This document shows positions 1 through 8,888 of a DNA stretch of 64,000 bases, piece after piece. The stretch is taken from assembly GCA_945872355.1 (NCBI GenBank), contig CAMBZU010000003.1, positions 1 to 64,000 on the forward strand, in the 5' to 3' direction. The notes under the pieces were generated by a model. That model was not told where the DNA came from. It saw nothing but the letters and a program-made list of their open reading frames with translations, and did not search any database. Origin of the DNA: Chitinophaga pinensis. Lineage in GTDB: Bacteria; Bacteroidota; Bacteroidia; UBA4408. A program made the translations under genes and the position numbers. Each line of letters begins with the position of its first letter. The stretch's first letter is position 1.

Positions 1-207
1 CAGGCTATTTGTAAAATAAACGATGCTGGAAGGAAATTGCTGAAAACAGCTATGGAAAGGTTAGGTCTCAGCGCTAGAGCCTTTGATAGTATCCTTAAAG
101 TATCGCGTACCATTGCCGATTTAGATGGTGCTGATGAAATTCAAAATCAACATTTAGCTGAAGCTATTCAATATAGAAGTTTGGACAGAGACACTTGGGC
201 AGGATAA
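1..207 (+). CDS. YifB/ComM family Mg-chelatase-like AAA+ ATPase, C-terminal end only
   Basis: Reading frame 1 is open from the first base to a TAA at 205-207 and encodes 68 residues. It matches the C-terminal helical tail of the YifB/ComM family: an [17 protein letters not shown] stretch followed by AIQYRSLDR and a Trp close to the end. In this family the tail follows an AAA+ Mg-chelatase module; ComM is a helicase that helps branch migration during natural transformation. The ATPase motifs lie outside the window. The ORF track misses it because it has no start codon here. Confidence 0.85.
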   Translation, partial: QAICKINDAGRKLLKTAMERLGLSARAFDSILKVSRTIADLDGADEIQNQHLAEAIQYRSLDRDTWAG

Positions 208-322
208 AAATATTTTATCCTGTTTGCAACAAAAAACATTAGTAAAAATGTCCTCTACGCAAATGAAGTGACAGTGTTATGTTTAGAAAACACTAAAAGA
301 AGTATGATTTACATTTTCGGAC

Positions 323-1012
323 CTATACTTTTTGTCCAATAATTATAATTTCTTCACTCAAATGAGGCCATATTTTACAAGCCAAATTATTTTTCCATTC
401 ACTAAAATTGTTTCTATGTTTTAACTCAACAACCTTAAATTTTTCATCTTCAAACATTTTTTTTAATTCATGGGCTCTGTATTCTTTCACATGCATCCAA
501 CTATCCCAAATCATATGTTTGCCTGTTGGGTTGTAAAATTTATAGTAAAGGTCGCCCATTTTAGCAGTTTTCTTAACTTCTTCGGTAATGGCACCTCCTT
601 TAAATAATTTGATAACTTTATCTAATGCTCCACCATTAACAGTAGATAAGTAAAAATACCCACCTGGCTCTAATTTATTATAAACTTGTTGAAATAACTC
701 TTGTGGTGCAAAACGGAAATGTGCAATACAATGAATTAATGAAAAGCAGTGCACTTTTTCTGGAATTGCTTGTTTAAAATCTGTATTAAAAAACTCACCT
801 TGATATATTTTAATTCCTTGTTCTCTGCTCCATGCGGTCCTTTGATCAAATTCCCAAGGTGCCTCCAATCCAATCACATTTTTATTGGCATTTTTCAAAC
901 GTATGGCAATTTCCCCTCTTCCTGGGCCTAAATCACAATAAATTGCCGCGTTGAGGTTAATTAAATCCTGTGCAGAGTTGTTATATCTTTTTTCTTCTGA
1001 TGGACGTATAAT
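323..1012 (-). CDS. Class I SAM-dependent methyltransferase without a canonical start codon
   Basis: The track starts this gene at a TTG (898), which removes the cofactor site. The frame stays open upstream to a TGA at 1076-1078, and that part encodes SAM-binding motif I (CDLGPGRGEIA) followed by VIGLE at the end of strand beta-2, so the protein must begin further upstream. No in-frame ATG, GTG or TTG exists between that stop and 898; near-cognate ATT or ATA codons around 1007-1027 are the only options, and 1012 (ATT) is my arbitrary pick. The rest fits a Methyltransf_11-like fold (FSLIHCIAHF, GGYFYLSTV). The substrate is unknown. It lies downstream of ispD on the same strand. A 5' frameshift is the alternative. 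Confidence 0.6.
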   Translation of the reverse strand: MIRPSEEKRYNNSAQDLINLNAAIYCDLGPGRGEIAIRLKNANKNVIGLEAPWEFDQRTAWSREQGIKIYQGEFFNTDFKQAIPEKVHCFSLIHCIAHFRFAPQELFQQVYNKLEPGGYFYLSTVNGGALDKVIKLFKGGAITEEVKKTAKMGDLYYKFYNPTGKHMIWDSWMHVKEYRAHELKKMFEDEKFKVVELKHRNNFSEWKNNLACKIWPHLSEEIIIIGQKV

Positions 1013-1113
1013 TTTTAAATTAATTATTTTCTGTTTTAATTTTACTGTAACAAATGTAAATAATAATATTAAATGTCAAATTTAATTTAGATTTTGTGTT
1101 TTTAGAAATTGTA

Positions 1114-1785
1114 TTATTCAAAACTATCTAACAAAGTAGAAGCAATAATTAAATCATGTGGTGTGGTAATTTTTATATTTTCAACATTACCAAGTGTAAG
1201 ATGCACTGAACCACCAGCTGCTTCTAGCACTGTGGCATCATCAGTAAATTCAGACTTATATGTTTGATTAAAAGCTGCAAGAATTGCGGAACTTTCAAAA
1301 CACTGTGGCGTTTGTATAATTTTATAGTTACTCCTGTTAACTGCAAAATTATTTTCTCCTTCAAACTGTCTAATAGAGTCATTCATAGGCACTGTTGGAA
1401 TGCCGCTCCCATATTGCATGGCAGATTCAAAAGCATCATTAATGGTTTGTTTACTTACCAAAGGCCTTACTGCATCATGAATAGCCACATAACTAATTTC
1501 TTCAACCAAATCTAGTCCGTTTTTTACTGAATAAAATCTTTCTGTACCACCTTTTACTATTTGATGTGGCACAATAAAATTATGCGCTATACATAGCTTT
1601 TGCCAGTATTCAATTTGATGTTCGGGCAACACAACAATGATGTTGATATTATTGTCAAAATTAAAAAACCTGTTCATGCTATGCATAAGAACAGGTTTTC
1701 CTTTTATTTCTATAAATTGCTTTGGTACTTCAGTTCCCATGCGAGTCCCAGCACCTCCAGCAACTATAATGGCATATTTTTTCAA
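1114..1785 (-). CDS. ispD: 2-C-methyl-D-erythritol 4-phosphate cytidylyltransferase
   Basis: Transfers CMP from CTP to MEP in the non-mevalonate isoprenoid pathway. The 223-residue length is normal. The N-terminal nucleotide-binding loop IIVAGGAGTRMG with PKQF is the IspD signature, and the family motif AIHDAVRPLV is present mid-protein. It starts 13 bases after the queA stop on the same strand, so the two are probably co-transcribed. ispF, a later step of the pathway, is at 22.1 kb rather than adjacent. Confidence 0.96.
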   Translation of the reverse strand: MKKYAIIVAGGAGTRMGTEVPKQFIEIKGKPVLMHSMNRFFNFDNNINIIVVLPEHQIEYWQKLCIAHNFIVPHQIVKGGTERFYSVKNGLDLVEEISYVAIHDAVRPLVSKQTINDAFESAMQYGSGIPTVPMNDSIRQFEGENNFAVNRSNYKIIQTPQCFESSAILAAFNQTYKSEFTDDATVLEAAGGSVHLTLGNVENIKITTPHDLIIASTLLDSFE

Positions 1786-1798
1786 TGCAATTTAATTG

Positions 1799-2848
1799 TT
1801 ACAAAATCAACATGGCATCACCATAACTTAAGAAACGGTATTTTTCTTTTACCGCTTGCTTATAGGCTTCCATCAATAAATCATAATCAGCAAATGCACT
1901 TACCATCATTAATAAAGTTGATTCTGGCATATGAAAATTAGTAATCATACAATTGGCAATACTAAAATCGTAGGGCGGAAAAATAAATTTATTTGTCCAC
2001 TGATCATAGGGTTTTAAAGTGTTAGAAGTAGATACACTGCTTTCAATGGCGCGCATTACAGTGGTGCCAACTGCGCATATTTTTTTCTTATTTTCCTTGG
2101 CTGAATTTACAACTTTACATGCTTGTTCAGTAATAATAACTTGCTCACTATCCATTTTATGCTTGGTAAGATCTTCAACCTCTACTGGTCTAAATGAACC
2201 TAAACCAACATGCAGCGTAATTGGAGCAAAGTTTACACCTTTTAATTCTAAACGTTTATGTAATTCCTTGCTAAAATGTAAGGCTGCAGTTGGCGCTGCA
2301 ACAGCACCTTCTTGGGTAGCAAAAATAGTTTGGTAACGCTCTTCATCTTCAGGAACTGGGGCTCTTTTAATATATTTAGGAAGTGGCGTTTCGCCTAAGG
2401 CTTCAATGGTAGATTTAAATTCTTCGTAACTTCCATCAAACAAAAATCTTAAGGTTCTTCCTCTTGAAGTTGTATTGTCAATTACTTCGGCTACTAAAGA
2501 ATCGTCTTCACCAAAATATAATTTATTGCCTATTCTTATTTTTCTGGCAGGATCAACTAATACATCCCATAAACGGCTTTCGCGATTTAATTCGCGTAAA
2601 AGAAATACTTCAATTTTAGCACCAGTTTTTTCTTTATTGCCATAAAGGCGTGCAGGAAAAACTTTGGTATCATTAACAATCATGCAATCGCCATCATTAA
2701 AATAGCCAAGAATGTCTTTAAATAATTTGTGTTCAATTTTGCCGGTCTTGCGGTCAACAATCATTAAACGAGATTCATCACGATTTTTTGCTGGATGCTC
2801 AGCAATAAGCTCCTTAGGTAAATGGAAGCTAAACTGGGATAGTTTCAT
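1799..2848 (-). CDS. queA: S-adenosylmethionine:tRNA ribosyltransferase-isomerase
   Basis: QueA transfers and isomerises the ribosyl part of SAM onto 7-aminomethyl-deazaguanine in tRNA to give epoxyqueuosine. The ORF track extends to 2962, but the family N-terminus is [16 protein letters not shown], which puts the start at ATG 2848 (349 residues). A perfect TAnnTTTG promoter element lies 40-46 bases upstream, inside the longer ORF, which supports this start. Family segments visible include [21 protein letters not shown] and [11 protein letters not shown]. Confidence 0.96.
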   Translation of the reverse strand: MKLSQFSFHLPKELIAEHPAKNRDESRLMIVDRKTGKIEHKLFKDILGYFNDGDCMIVNDTKVFPARLYGNKEKTGAKIEVFLLRELNRESRLWDVLVDPARKIRIGNKLYFGEDDSLVAEVIDNTTSRGRTLRFLFDGSYEEFKSTIEALGETPLPKYIKRAPVPEDEERYQTIFATQEGAVAAPTAALHFSKELHKRLELKGVNFAPITLHVGLGSFRPVEVEDLTKHKMDSEQVIITEQACKVVNSAKENKKKICAVGTTVMRAIESSVSTSNTLKPYDQWTNKFIFPPYDFSIANCMITNFHMPESTLLMMVSAFADYDLLMEAYKQAVKEKYRFLSYGDAMLIL

Positions 2849-2886
2849 AAGATAAAAATTATTACGGTAATTTTTTAATTGGGGTG

Positions 2887-2894
2887 CAAAGCTA
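2887..2894 (-). promoter_or_regulatory. Predicted -7 promoter element for queA-ispD
   Basis: On the minus strand the sequence is TAGCTTTG, a perfect match to the Bacteroidota -7 consensus TAnnTTTG, 39 bases before the queA ATG. No clear -33 TTTG was identified. Confidence 0.6.
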
Positions 2895-2999
2895 ACATTT
2901 TTTTGAATAATTCGGCATTTTAGTTTTGCCACCGATTCACAGATTAAAAATCTAAACGCCAAGCCCGCAAAGAAGCCGCAAAGAGCGCAATGTATGCAT

Positions 3000-3367
3000 C
3001 ATCATCACATCAGCTCATCATTTTCATTTTCAAATTGCATTGTCACATTGTCACATTGCCCCATTGGCATATTGGCATATTGATCTTGCCACAAATGCAC
3101 AGATTTATTGCTGCAGCATTTTCAAATTGAATTGTCACATTGCTTTATTGGCACATTACTTACCATTTTCAAAATTTCAAATTGCATTGTCACACTGCTT
3201 CATTGTCACACTCCCCATCAGCTAATCAGCTAATTCGCTCATCAGCACATTTATTTTCATTTTCAAATCCAATTGTCACATTGCTTAATTGGCACATTCC
3301 CCATCAGCTAATCAGCTAATTCACTCATCAGCTAATTAGCTAATCACCCCATCAGCTAATTAAAAAT
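3000..3367. repeat. Intergenic array of degenerate octamer repeats
   Basis: The gap between queA and the HD gene holds no convincing gene. It is built from two 8-base word families: ATTGTCAC/ATTGGCAT-type words in runs, and AGCTAATC/CGCTCATC/AGCTAATT words in runs. Both families have a period of 8. A higher-order unit starting CATTTTCAAAT and followed by ATTG-words recurs about four times, and in the last two copies it continues into the AGCT-words. The same words recur near 60.0 kb and 61.1-61.3 kb. Confidence 0.8.
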
Positions 3368-3392
3368 TGTTTTACTTTGCAACTCAAACGAT

Positions 3393-4637
3393 ATGGCTTT
3401 GCTCAACAAACAAAAAATAATTAACGATCCTATTTATGGGTTTATTACCATTCCTAGCGAATTGGTTTTCGATATCATTGAACATCCTTATTTTCAGCGC
3501 TTACGCAGGATTAAGCAGCTTGGGTTAACTGCCTACGTTTATCCTGGCGCTTTGCACACACGCTTTCATCATGCCTTAGGTGCCATGCATTTAATGGTAA
3601 CTTGTATTGATACTTTAAGAAGTAAAGGTACCGAGATTTCTACTGAGGAAGCTGAAGGAGCAATAATTGCAATTTTACTGCATGATATTGGGCATGGCCC
3701 TTTTTCGCATGCCCTAGAATCGTTAATAGTAAAAGATGTCCATCACGAGGAAATTTCTTTGCTCTTTATGAATAAACTCAATGTGGTATTTGAGGGAAAA
3801 TTAAATTTGGCCATTCAAATATTTCAAAACAAATATCATAAGAATTTTTTACATCAATTGGTAAGTAGCCAGCTTGACATGGACCGTTTAGACTATCTCA
3901 AAAGAGATAGTTTTTTTACGGGTGTTTCTGAAGGAATTATCAATTCCGATCGTATCATTAGCATGCTCAGGGTGGCCAATGATACACTGGCTGTTGAAGC
4001 CAAAGGAATATACTCCATCGAAAAATTTATCATTGCGCGCAGGCTCATGTATTGGCAAGTGTATTTACATAAAACCGTGCTTTGCGCAGAAAATATGCTT
4101 GTAAAAATATTGAAACGTGCAAAATACTTAGTTAAGAATGGTGTTGATTTGCCCTCCACACCGCCATTTAACTTCTTCCTTAAAAATGAAATTTCAAGGC
4201 AAATGTTTTTTGATGACCACAAAATAGCTGAAATATTTAGTCGTTTAGATGATTATGATATTTTTACTTCTATAAAAATGTGGCAATGGAGCGATGACAG
4301 GGTTTTGAACCTTTTATGTAACAATCTTGTAGACCGAAAATTATTACATATTGAAATTTCAAACAATGCTTTTGATGGCGATAAACAAGGCATTATTAAT
4401 AAAAGAGTACAAGAGAAATTAAACCTTACAGAAGAGGAAGCGTCATACTTTGTAATTAGCGATTCAGTAAGCAATAACGCCTATAAACCTGGTCAAGATA
4501 AAATAAATCTTTTGTACAGAGATGGCACTATGATTGATATTGCTGATGCTGCCGATCAATTAAATATTTCTGTTTTGTCAAACACTGTGGAAAAGTTTTT
4601 TATGTGCTATCCCAAAGAATGTGTGGTTAAAGATTAG
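3393..4637 (+). CDS. HD-superfamily phosphohydrolase, dNTPase/SAMHD1-like (COG1078)
   Basis: A 414-residue protein with an N-terminal HD domain. The metal-binding residues are visible in order: HTRFHHALGAMHLM, the HD pair in LLHDIGHGPFSHALE, and the distal Asp in SSQLDMDRLDYLKRD. This arrangement belongs to the dGTPase/SAMHD1-like branch, which removes triphosphate from dNTPs; the exact substrate of this bacterial group is not settled. The start is ATG 3393, with a near-consensus promoter word TTACTTTG about 14 bases upstream. lpxD begins 27 bases after its stop, so it may lead the lipid A operon. Confidence 0.88.
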   Translation: MALLNKQKIINDPIYGFITIPSELVFDIIEHPYFQRLRRIKQLGLTAYVYPGALHTRFHHALGAMHLMVTCIDTLRSKGTEISTEEAEGAIIAILLHDIGHGPFSHALESLIVKDVHHEEISLLFMNKLNVVFEGKLNLAIQIFQNKYHKNFLHQLVSSQLDMDRLDYLKRDSFFTGVSEGIINSDRIISMLRVANDTLAVEAKGIYSIEKFIIARRLMYWQVYLHKTVLCAENMLVKILKRAKYLVKNGVDLPSTPPFNFFLKNEISRQMFFDDHKIAEIFSRLDDYDIFTSIKMWQWSDDRVLNLLCNNLVDRKLLHIEISNNAFDGDKQGIINKRVQEKLNLTEEEASYFVISDSVSNNAYKPGQDKINLLYRDGTMIDIADAADQLNISVLSNTVEKFFMCYPKECVVKD

Positions 4638-4664
4638 TTTTACATCAAATTATTATTCAAAAAA

Positions 4665-5702
4665 ATGGAATTTACAGTTGCACAAATAGCCGGTATTTTA
4701 GGAGGAGAAATAGAAGGAAATTCAGATGCAGTAGTTAATACACTCTCCAAAATTGAAGAAGGCCAAGAAAAGTCGCTAACTTTTTTAGCTAACCCAGCGT
4801 ATACACATTTTATTTATAGCACCAAGGCTACAGCTGCTATTGTAAGTAAAACTTTTGTTGCCGAAAAGCCTTTTACCACCACATTAATTAGAGTTGATAA
4901 GCCTTACGAAAGTTTTGCTTTGCTGCTAGAAACATACAATCAAATTAAACACAATAAAAAAGGTATAGAGCAACCAAGTTTTATTGCTGAAAATGCGCTT
5001 TTAGGAAATGATGTTTATGTAGGTGCATTTGCTTATATTGGAAGCAATGTTAAGCTAGGAAATAATGTAAAAATTTATCCCCAAGTTTTTATTGGCGATA
5101 ATACAATTATTGGTGATAATTCCATATTATTTTCAGGTGTTAAAGTTTATTCCGATTGTGTAATTGGAAGTCATTGTACTTTTCACTCAGGCGTAGTTGT
5201 TGGTGGCGATGGGTTTGGCTTTGCACCAAACAGCGAAAATAATTATAAAAAAGTACCGCAAATTGGGAATGTAATTATCGAAGATCATGTGGAGATAGGC
5301 GCTAATACCACTGTTGACAGAGCCACTTTAGGTTCAACCGTTATTAAAAAAGGTGCTAAAATTGATAACTTAATTCAAATTGCACATAATGTTGAAATAG
5401 GTGAAAATACAGTAATAGCAGCACAAACAGGGGTGGCCGGTTCAACTAAAATTGGCAGTGATTGCATGATAGGTGGACAAGTTGGTATTGTTGGCCATTT
5501 AACGATTGCAAAAGGTACAAAAATTGCAGCGCAAAGTGGAGTTGGACAAAGTATCACCAAAGAAAATGAAATTGTACAAGGTTCTCCAGCCTTTGGTATA
5601 GGAGACTACAAGCGCGCATACGTAATGTTCAGAAAATTACCCCAAATGCAAACCAAAATGCAAGAATTAGAAAAGTTATTACAGAACCAAAATAAAGCAT
5701 AG
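4665..5702 (+). CDS. lpxD: UDP-3-O-(3-hydroxyacyl)glucosamine N-acyltransferase
   Basis: Third step of lipid A synthesis: N-acylates UDP-3-O-acylglucosamine, using acyl-ACP. The 345-residue length fits the family. An N-terminal uridine-binding domain is followed by many left-handed beta-helix hexapeptide repeats (about residues 100-310, for example [12 protein letters not shown]), and the catalytic His lies in [10 protein letters not shown]. The C-terminal acyl-carrier-binding helix contains [15 protein letters not shown]. The gene is followed at close spacing by lpxC/fabZ and lpxA, the usual Bacteroidota order. Confidence 0.97.
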   Translation: MEFTVAQIAGILGGEIEGNSDAVVNTLSKIEEGQEKSLTFLANPAYTHFIYSTKATAAIVSKTFVAEKPFTTTLIRVDKPYESFALLLETYNQIKHNKKGIEQPSFIAENALLGNDVYVGAFAYIGSNVKLGNNVKIYPQVFIGDNTIIGDNSILFSGVKVYSDCVIGSHCTFHSGVVVGGDGFGFAPNSENNYKKVPQIGNVIIEDHVEIGANTTVDRATLGSTVIKKGAKIDNLIQIAHNVEIGENTVIAAQTGVAGSTKIGSDCMIGGQVGIVGHLTIAKGTKIAAQSGVGQSITKENEIVQGSPAFGIGDYKRAYVMFRKLPQMQTKMQELEKLLQNQNKA

Positions 5703-5735
5703 TTTTGTTTTACCATATTCACCTTAGAACATACA

Positions 5736-7136
5736 ATGACGAGCGAAAAACAAAGAACAATTAAATCTCCTGTAAGTGTTGAGGGTGTTGGCCTTCATAC
5801 AGGCGCACATACCAAATTAACCATTAATCCCGCCCCAGAAAACCATGGTTACAAATTTAAAAGAGTCGATTTGCCCGAACAGCCTATTATTGAGGCTGAT
5901 GTTGATTTGGTTGTTGATACATCTAGAGGCACAACTTTAGGTAAAAATGGGGTTAAGGTGAGCACAATTGAACATGTATTAGCTGCCTTGGTAGGAACCC
6001 AAATCGATAATGCATTAATAGAAGTTTCAGGACCTGAAATTCCAATCATGGATGGCAGTTCAAAGCCATTTGTTGATGCAATCAATACTGTTGGATTTGC
6101 TGAACAAAACGCCGAAAGAGAATATTTTATTTTCGATTCAACATTGACTTACGAAGACCCAATAAAAAAAGCAGAAATGTTAGCGGTTCCTTCCGAAGAT
6201 TATCGCATAACGGTAATGGTTGATTATAACTCGCCAACCCTTGGTACACAGCATGCGTCAATGTATCACATAGGAGAATTTACAAAAGGTATTTCTGAAT
6301 GCAGAACATTTGTTTTTTTGCATGAATTAGAGCAATTATTGCATCATAACCTCATTAAAGGAGGCGATTTAGATAATGCAATTGTTATTGTTGATAGAGA
6401 AATTGAACAAGAAAAATTAGATCATCTTGCAAAAATATTTAACAAACCCACTGTAAAAGTTCAAGGAAAAGGGGTGTTGAATAACACAACACTGCATCAT
6501 CAAAACGAGCCTGCACGCCATAAACTACTAGATATTGTTGGTGATTTGGCCTTGGTTGGTATGCCTATCAAAGGGCATATTCTTGCAGCTCGCCCAGGTC
6601 ATGCGGCTAATGTGGCTTTCGCCAAGATGATTAAAGAGTTGGCAATTGCGCGTAAAAAGAAAAAAGAAACAACTGTTTATTTTGATCTCAATGCCGCGCC
6701 ATTACTCAACGTGCAAGATATCATGAAATTGTTGCCGCACCGCCAACCATTTTTATTGGTCGATAAAATTATGGAGCTTTCTTCAACCCATGTGGTAGGC
6801 GTAAAGAATGTAACCATGAACGAATATTTCTTTCAAGGTCACTTCCCAGGTGAGCCAGTAATGCCAGGTGTTTTATTAATAGAAGCCATGGCGCAATGCG
6901 GGGGCGTATTGGTCTTAAAAACAGTCCCTGATCCAGAAAACTATCTTACATATTTTATGAAAATAGATAATGTAAGGTTCAAACAAAAGGTTGTACCTGG
7001 AGATACTGTAGTGTTTAAATTAGATTTATTATCGCCCATTCGCCGAGGTTTATGCCACATGAAAGGAATTGCTTATGTGTCAGGAAAACCAGTGATGGAG
7101 GCAGAAATGTTGGCCCAAATAGCAAAAGTAAAATAA
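5736..7136 (+). CDS. lpxC/fabZ: Bifunctional UDP-3-O-acyl-GlcNAc deacetylase / 3-hydroxyacyl-ACP dehydratase (LpxC-FabZ fusion)
   Basis: Residues 1 to about 310 are LpxC, the zinc deacetylase that commits the pathway to lipid A: the metal-binding His in STIEHVLAAL, the second His and Asp in HKLLDIVGDL, and KGHILAARPGH near the end. Residues of about 325-466 are FabZ, the beta-hydroxyacyl-ACP dehydratase: LLPHRQPFLLVDKI, then catalytic His and Glu in GHFPGEPVMPGVLLIEAMAQ. The fusion is characteristic of Bacteroidota and is not an assembly error. It lies 33 bases after lpxD and 35 bases before lpxA. Confidence 0.97.
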   Translation: MTSEKQRTIKSPVSVEGVGLHTGAHTKLTINPAPENHGYKFKRVDLPEQPIIEADVDLVVDTSRGTTLGKNGVKVSTIEHVLAALVGTQIDNALIEVSGPEIPIMDGSSKPFVDAINTVGFAEQNAEREYFIFDSTLTYEDPIKKAEMLAVPSEDYRITVMVDYNSPTLGTQHASMYHIGEFTKGISECRTFVFLHELEQLLHHNLIKGGDLDNAIVIVDREIEQEKLDHLAKIFNKPTVKVQGKGVLNNTTLHHQNEPARHKLLDIVGDLALVGMPIKGHILAARPGHAANVAFAKMIKELAIARKKKKETTVYFDLNAAPLLNVQDIMKLLPHRQPFLLVDKIMELSSTHVVGVKNVTMNEYFFQGHFPGEPVMPGVLLIEAMAQCGGVLVLKTVPDPENYLTYFMKIDNVRFKQKVVPGDTVVFKLDLLSPIRRGLCHMKGIAYVSGKPVMEAEMLAQIAKVK

Positions 7137-7171
7137 CAAAACTACCATGATTAATAATTAAATATTTCTAA

Positions 7172-7957
7172 ATGATGATTCATCCAAATGCAGTAGTTTC
7201 ACCCAAAGCAAAAATTGGAAGCAATGTTGAAATTGGTCCTTTTACTACTATCTATGATGATGTTGAAATTGGCGATAACACTTGGATTGCGCCAAACGTA
7301 ACAATAATGGATGGCGCAAGAATAGGAAAAAATTGTAAAATTTTTCCAGGTGCTGTCATCAGTGCAATCCCTCAAGATTTAAAATACAATGGTGAAATTA
7401 CAACTGCCGAAATAGGCGACAATACTACAATTCGCGAATGTGTTACCATTAATCGGGGTACATCTGATCGCATGAAAACAAGTGTAGGAAATAATTGTTT
7501 GTTGATGGCTTATGTGCATGTTGCACATGATTGTTTGGTTGGAAATCATGTTATTTTAGCCAATACAGTGAATCTTGCAGGGCATGTTACCATTGATGAT
7601 TTTGTAATTCTAGAAGGTTTGGTTGCTGTACAACAATTTGTGAAAGTGGGCGCACACTCATTTATCACTGGTGGTACCCTGGTAAGGAAAAATGTTCCGC
7701 CTTTTGTTAAAGCAGCCAGAGAGCCACTTTCCTATGTAGGAATTAATGCAGTAGGACTCAGAAGAAGAGGATTTACACAAGAAACAATTGTAGTAATAGA
7801 AGATATTTATAGAACTATCTATGTGAAAGGTTATAATGTAACCAATGCCCTAAATGTTGTTGAACATGAAGCTCCTCAAATCCCAGAAAAAGATCAGATT
7901 ATTGCATTTATTAAAGAAAGCACCAACGGCATTATGCGTGGCAGTTTACAGGAATAA
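7172..7957 (+). CDS. lpxA: Acyl-ACP--UDP-N-acetylglucosamine O-acyltransferase
   Basis: First acylation in lipid A synthesis, in the cytoplasm. At 261 residues it has the usual length. The N-terminal two thirds are hexapeptide repeats (VEIGPFTTIYDDVEIG), the catalytic His is in YVHVAHDCLVGN, and the C-terminal helical region carries VGLRRRGF. The start MMIHPNAVVSP is usual for the family; either Met could be first. Confidence 0.97.
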   Translation: MMIHPNAVVSPKAKIGSNVEIGPFTTIYDDVEIGDNTWIAPNVTIMDGARIGKNCKIFPGAVISAIPQDLKYNGEITTAEIGDNTTIRECVTINRGTSDRMKTSVGNNCLLMAYVHVAHDCLVGNHVILANTVNLAGHVTIDDFVILEGLVAVQQFVKVGAHSFITGGTLVRKNVPPFVKAAREPLSYVGINAVGLRRRGFTQETIVVIEDIYRTIYVKGYNVTNALNVVEHEAPQIPEKDQIIAFIKESTNGIMRGSLQE

Positions 7958-7972
7958 CATTCTTTAATTAAA

Positions 7973-8593
7973 ATGGAAATATTTGCACAAGAAGTTGGCA
8001 AAAAGTTTGGATCAGAATGGATTATTAAAAATTTTAACCACCATTTTATTGCTGAAAAACCATGTGCAATTTTAGGCGGAAATGGATCGGGAAAATCTAC
8101 GCTGCTAAAAATTATTGCTGGTTTTATGCAACCAGGCAAAGGAAATGTAATCTACAAGCAAAAAGCGCAAGAAATAGAGCCAAGTGCTGTTTATCAACAA
8201 ATAAGCTACGCTGCTCCTTATCTTGAGCTGGTAGAAGAATTTACGTGTATAGAAAGTATAGCATTTCAGCAGAAATTTAAACCGTATATTAACAATATTT
8301 CAGCGAATGAAGTGCTTGAAATAAGCGGCCTGCAACATGCTAGGGAGAAAGCCCTAAAAGTATTTTCTTCTGGCATGAAACAAAGACTTAAATTGACCTT
8401 GGCTATTATGGCCGATTGTCCTATTTTAATGCTCGATGAGCCTTGTTCTAACCTCGATACAAAGGCTATTGATTGGTATCATATGATGCTAGATAAATTT
8501 GCTAAAGATAAACTCATAATTATTTGTAGCAATCACTTGCAATATGAGTATCAAATTTGCAATGAACAAATTAATACGGAAGTATTTAAATAG
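7973..8593 (+). CDS. Short ABC-type ATP-binding protein
   Basis: 206 residues containing one nucleotide-binding domain: Walker A GGNGSGKST near residue 35, a Q-loop region, ABC signature FSSGMKQR and Walker B ILMLDEP followed by a CSNLD loop. There is no membrane domain, and no permease gene sits next to it. It begins 15 bases after lpxA, so it is probably co-transcribed with the lipid A genes. The partner and substrate are unknown. The following 295 bases to the S41 protease hold only the next promoter and an imperfect AGCGCCA/TGGCGCT inverted repeat. Confidence 0.85.
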   Translation: MEIFAQEVGKKFGSEWIIKNFNHHFIAEKPCAILGGNGSGKSTLLKIIAGFMQPGKGNVIYKQKAQEIEPSAVYQQISYAAPYLELVEEFTCIESIAFQQKFKPYINNISANEVLEISGLQHAREKALKVFSSGMKQRLKLTLAIMADCPILMLDEPCSNLDTKAIDWYHMMLDKFAKDKLIIICSNHLQYEYQICNEQINTEVFK

Positions 8594-8862
8594 CGCCACC
8601 ATAGAGAAAAAAAAATAATACTAAATTCGTTTTATTGGCGCTGTAATCCTAATAATACATCAAGCAGAATGAAAATCAACTCAATATTTTAGCAGTGTAA
8701 ATGCATTGAAAATATAACATCGCCATTGCAACTTTGAATAATTCCATCACATTGTTATAACTAATTGGATAATGTTTTCATAAAATAGATCACCATTCCC
8801 AGAGCAATTCATAACCAAGCGTTAAAAACGGCTAAAAATTAACTTTACAATTCTTTTATCCT

Positions 8863-8870
8863 TATTTTTG
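8863..8870 (+). promoter_or_regulatory. Predicted -7 promoter element for the S41 protease gene
   Basis: TATTTTTG, a perfect TAnnTTTG match, 18 bases before the ATG. Confidence 0.55.
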
Positions 8871-8888
8871 ATTCTCTAAAAAAAGGCT

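Noticed and set aside
749-931. Plus-strand 60-residue ORF
   Set aside because: Shadow of the methyltransferase gene, no recognisable features.
3040-3225. 61-residue ORF in the octamer array
   Set aside because: Its sequence (His/Ala/Leu words such as SHCHIAPLAYWHI) is simply the octamer repeat translated.
3000-3367. Possible CRISPR array
   Set aside because: Repeat units are 8 bases with no unique spacers of 25-40 bases, and no cas genes occur in the window.
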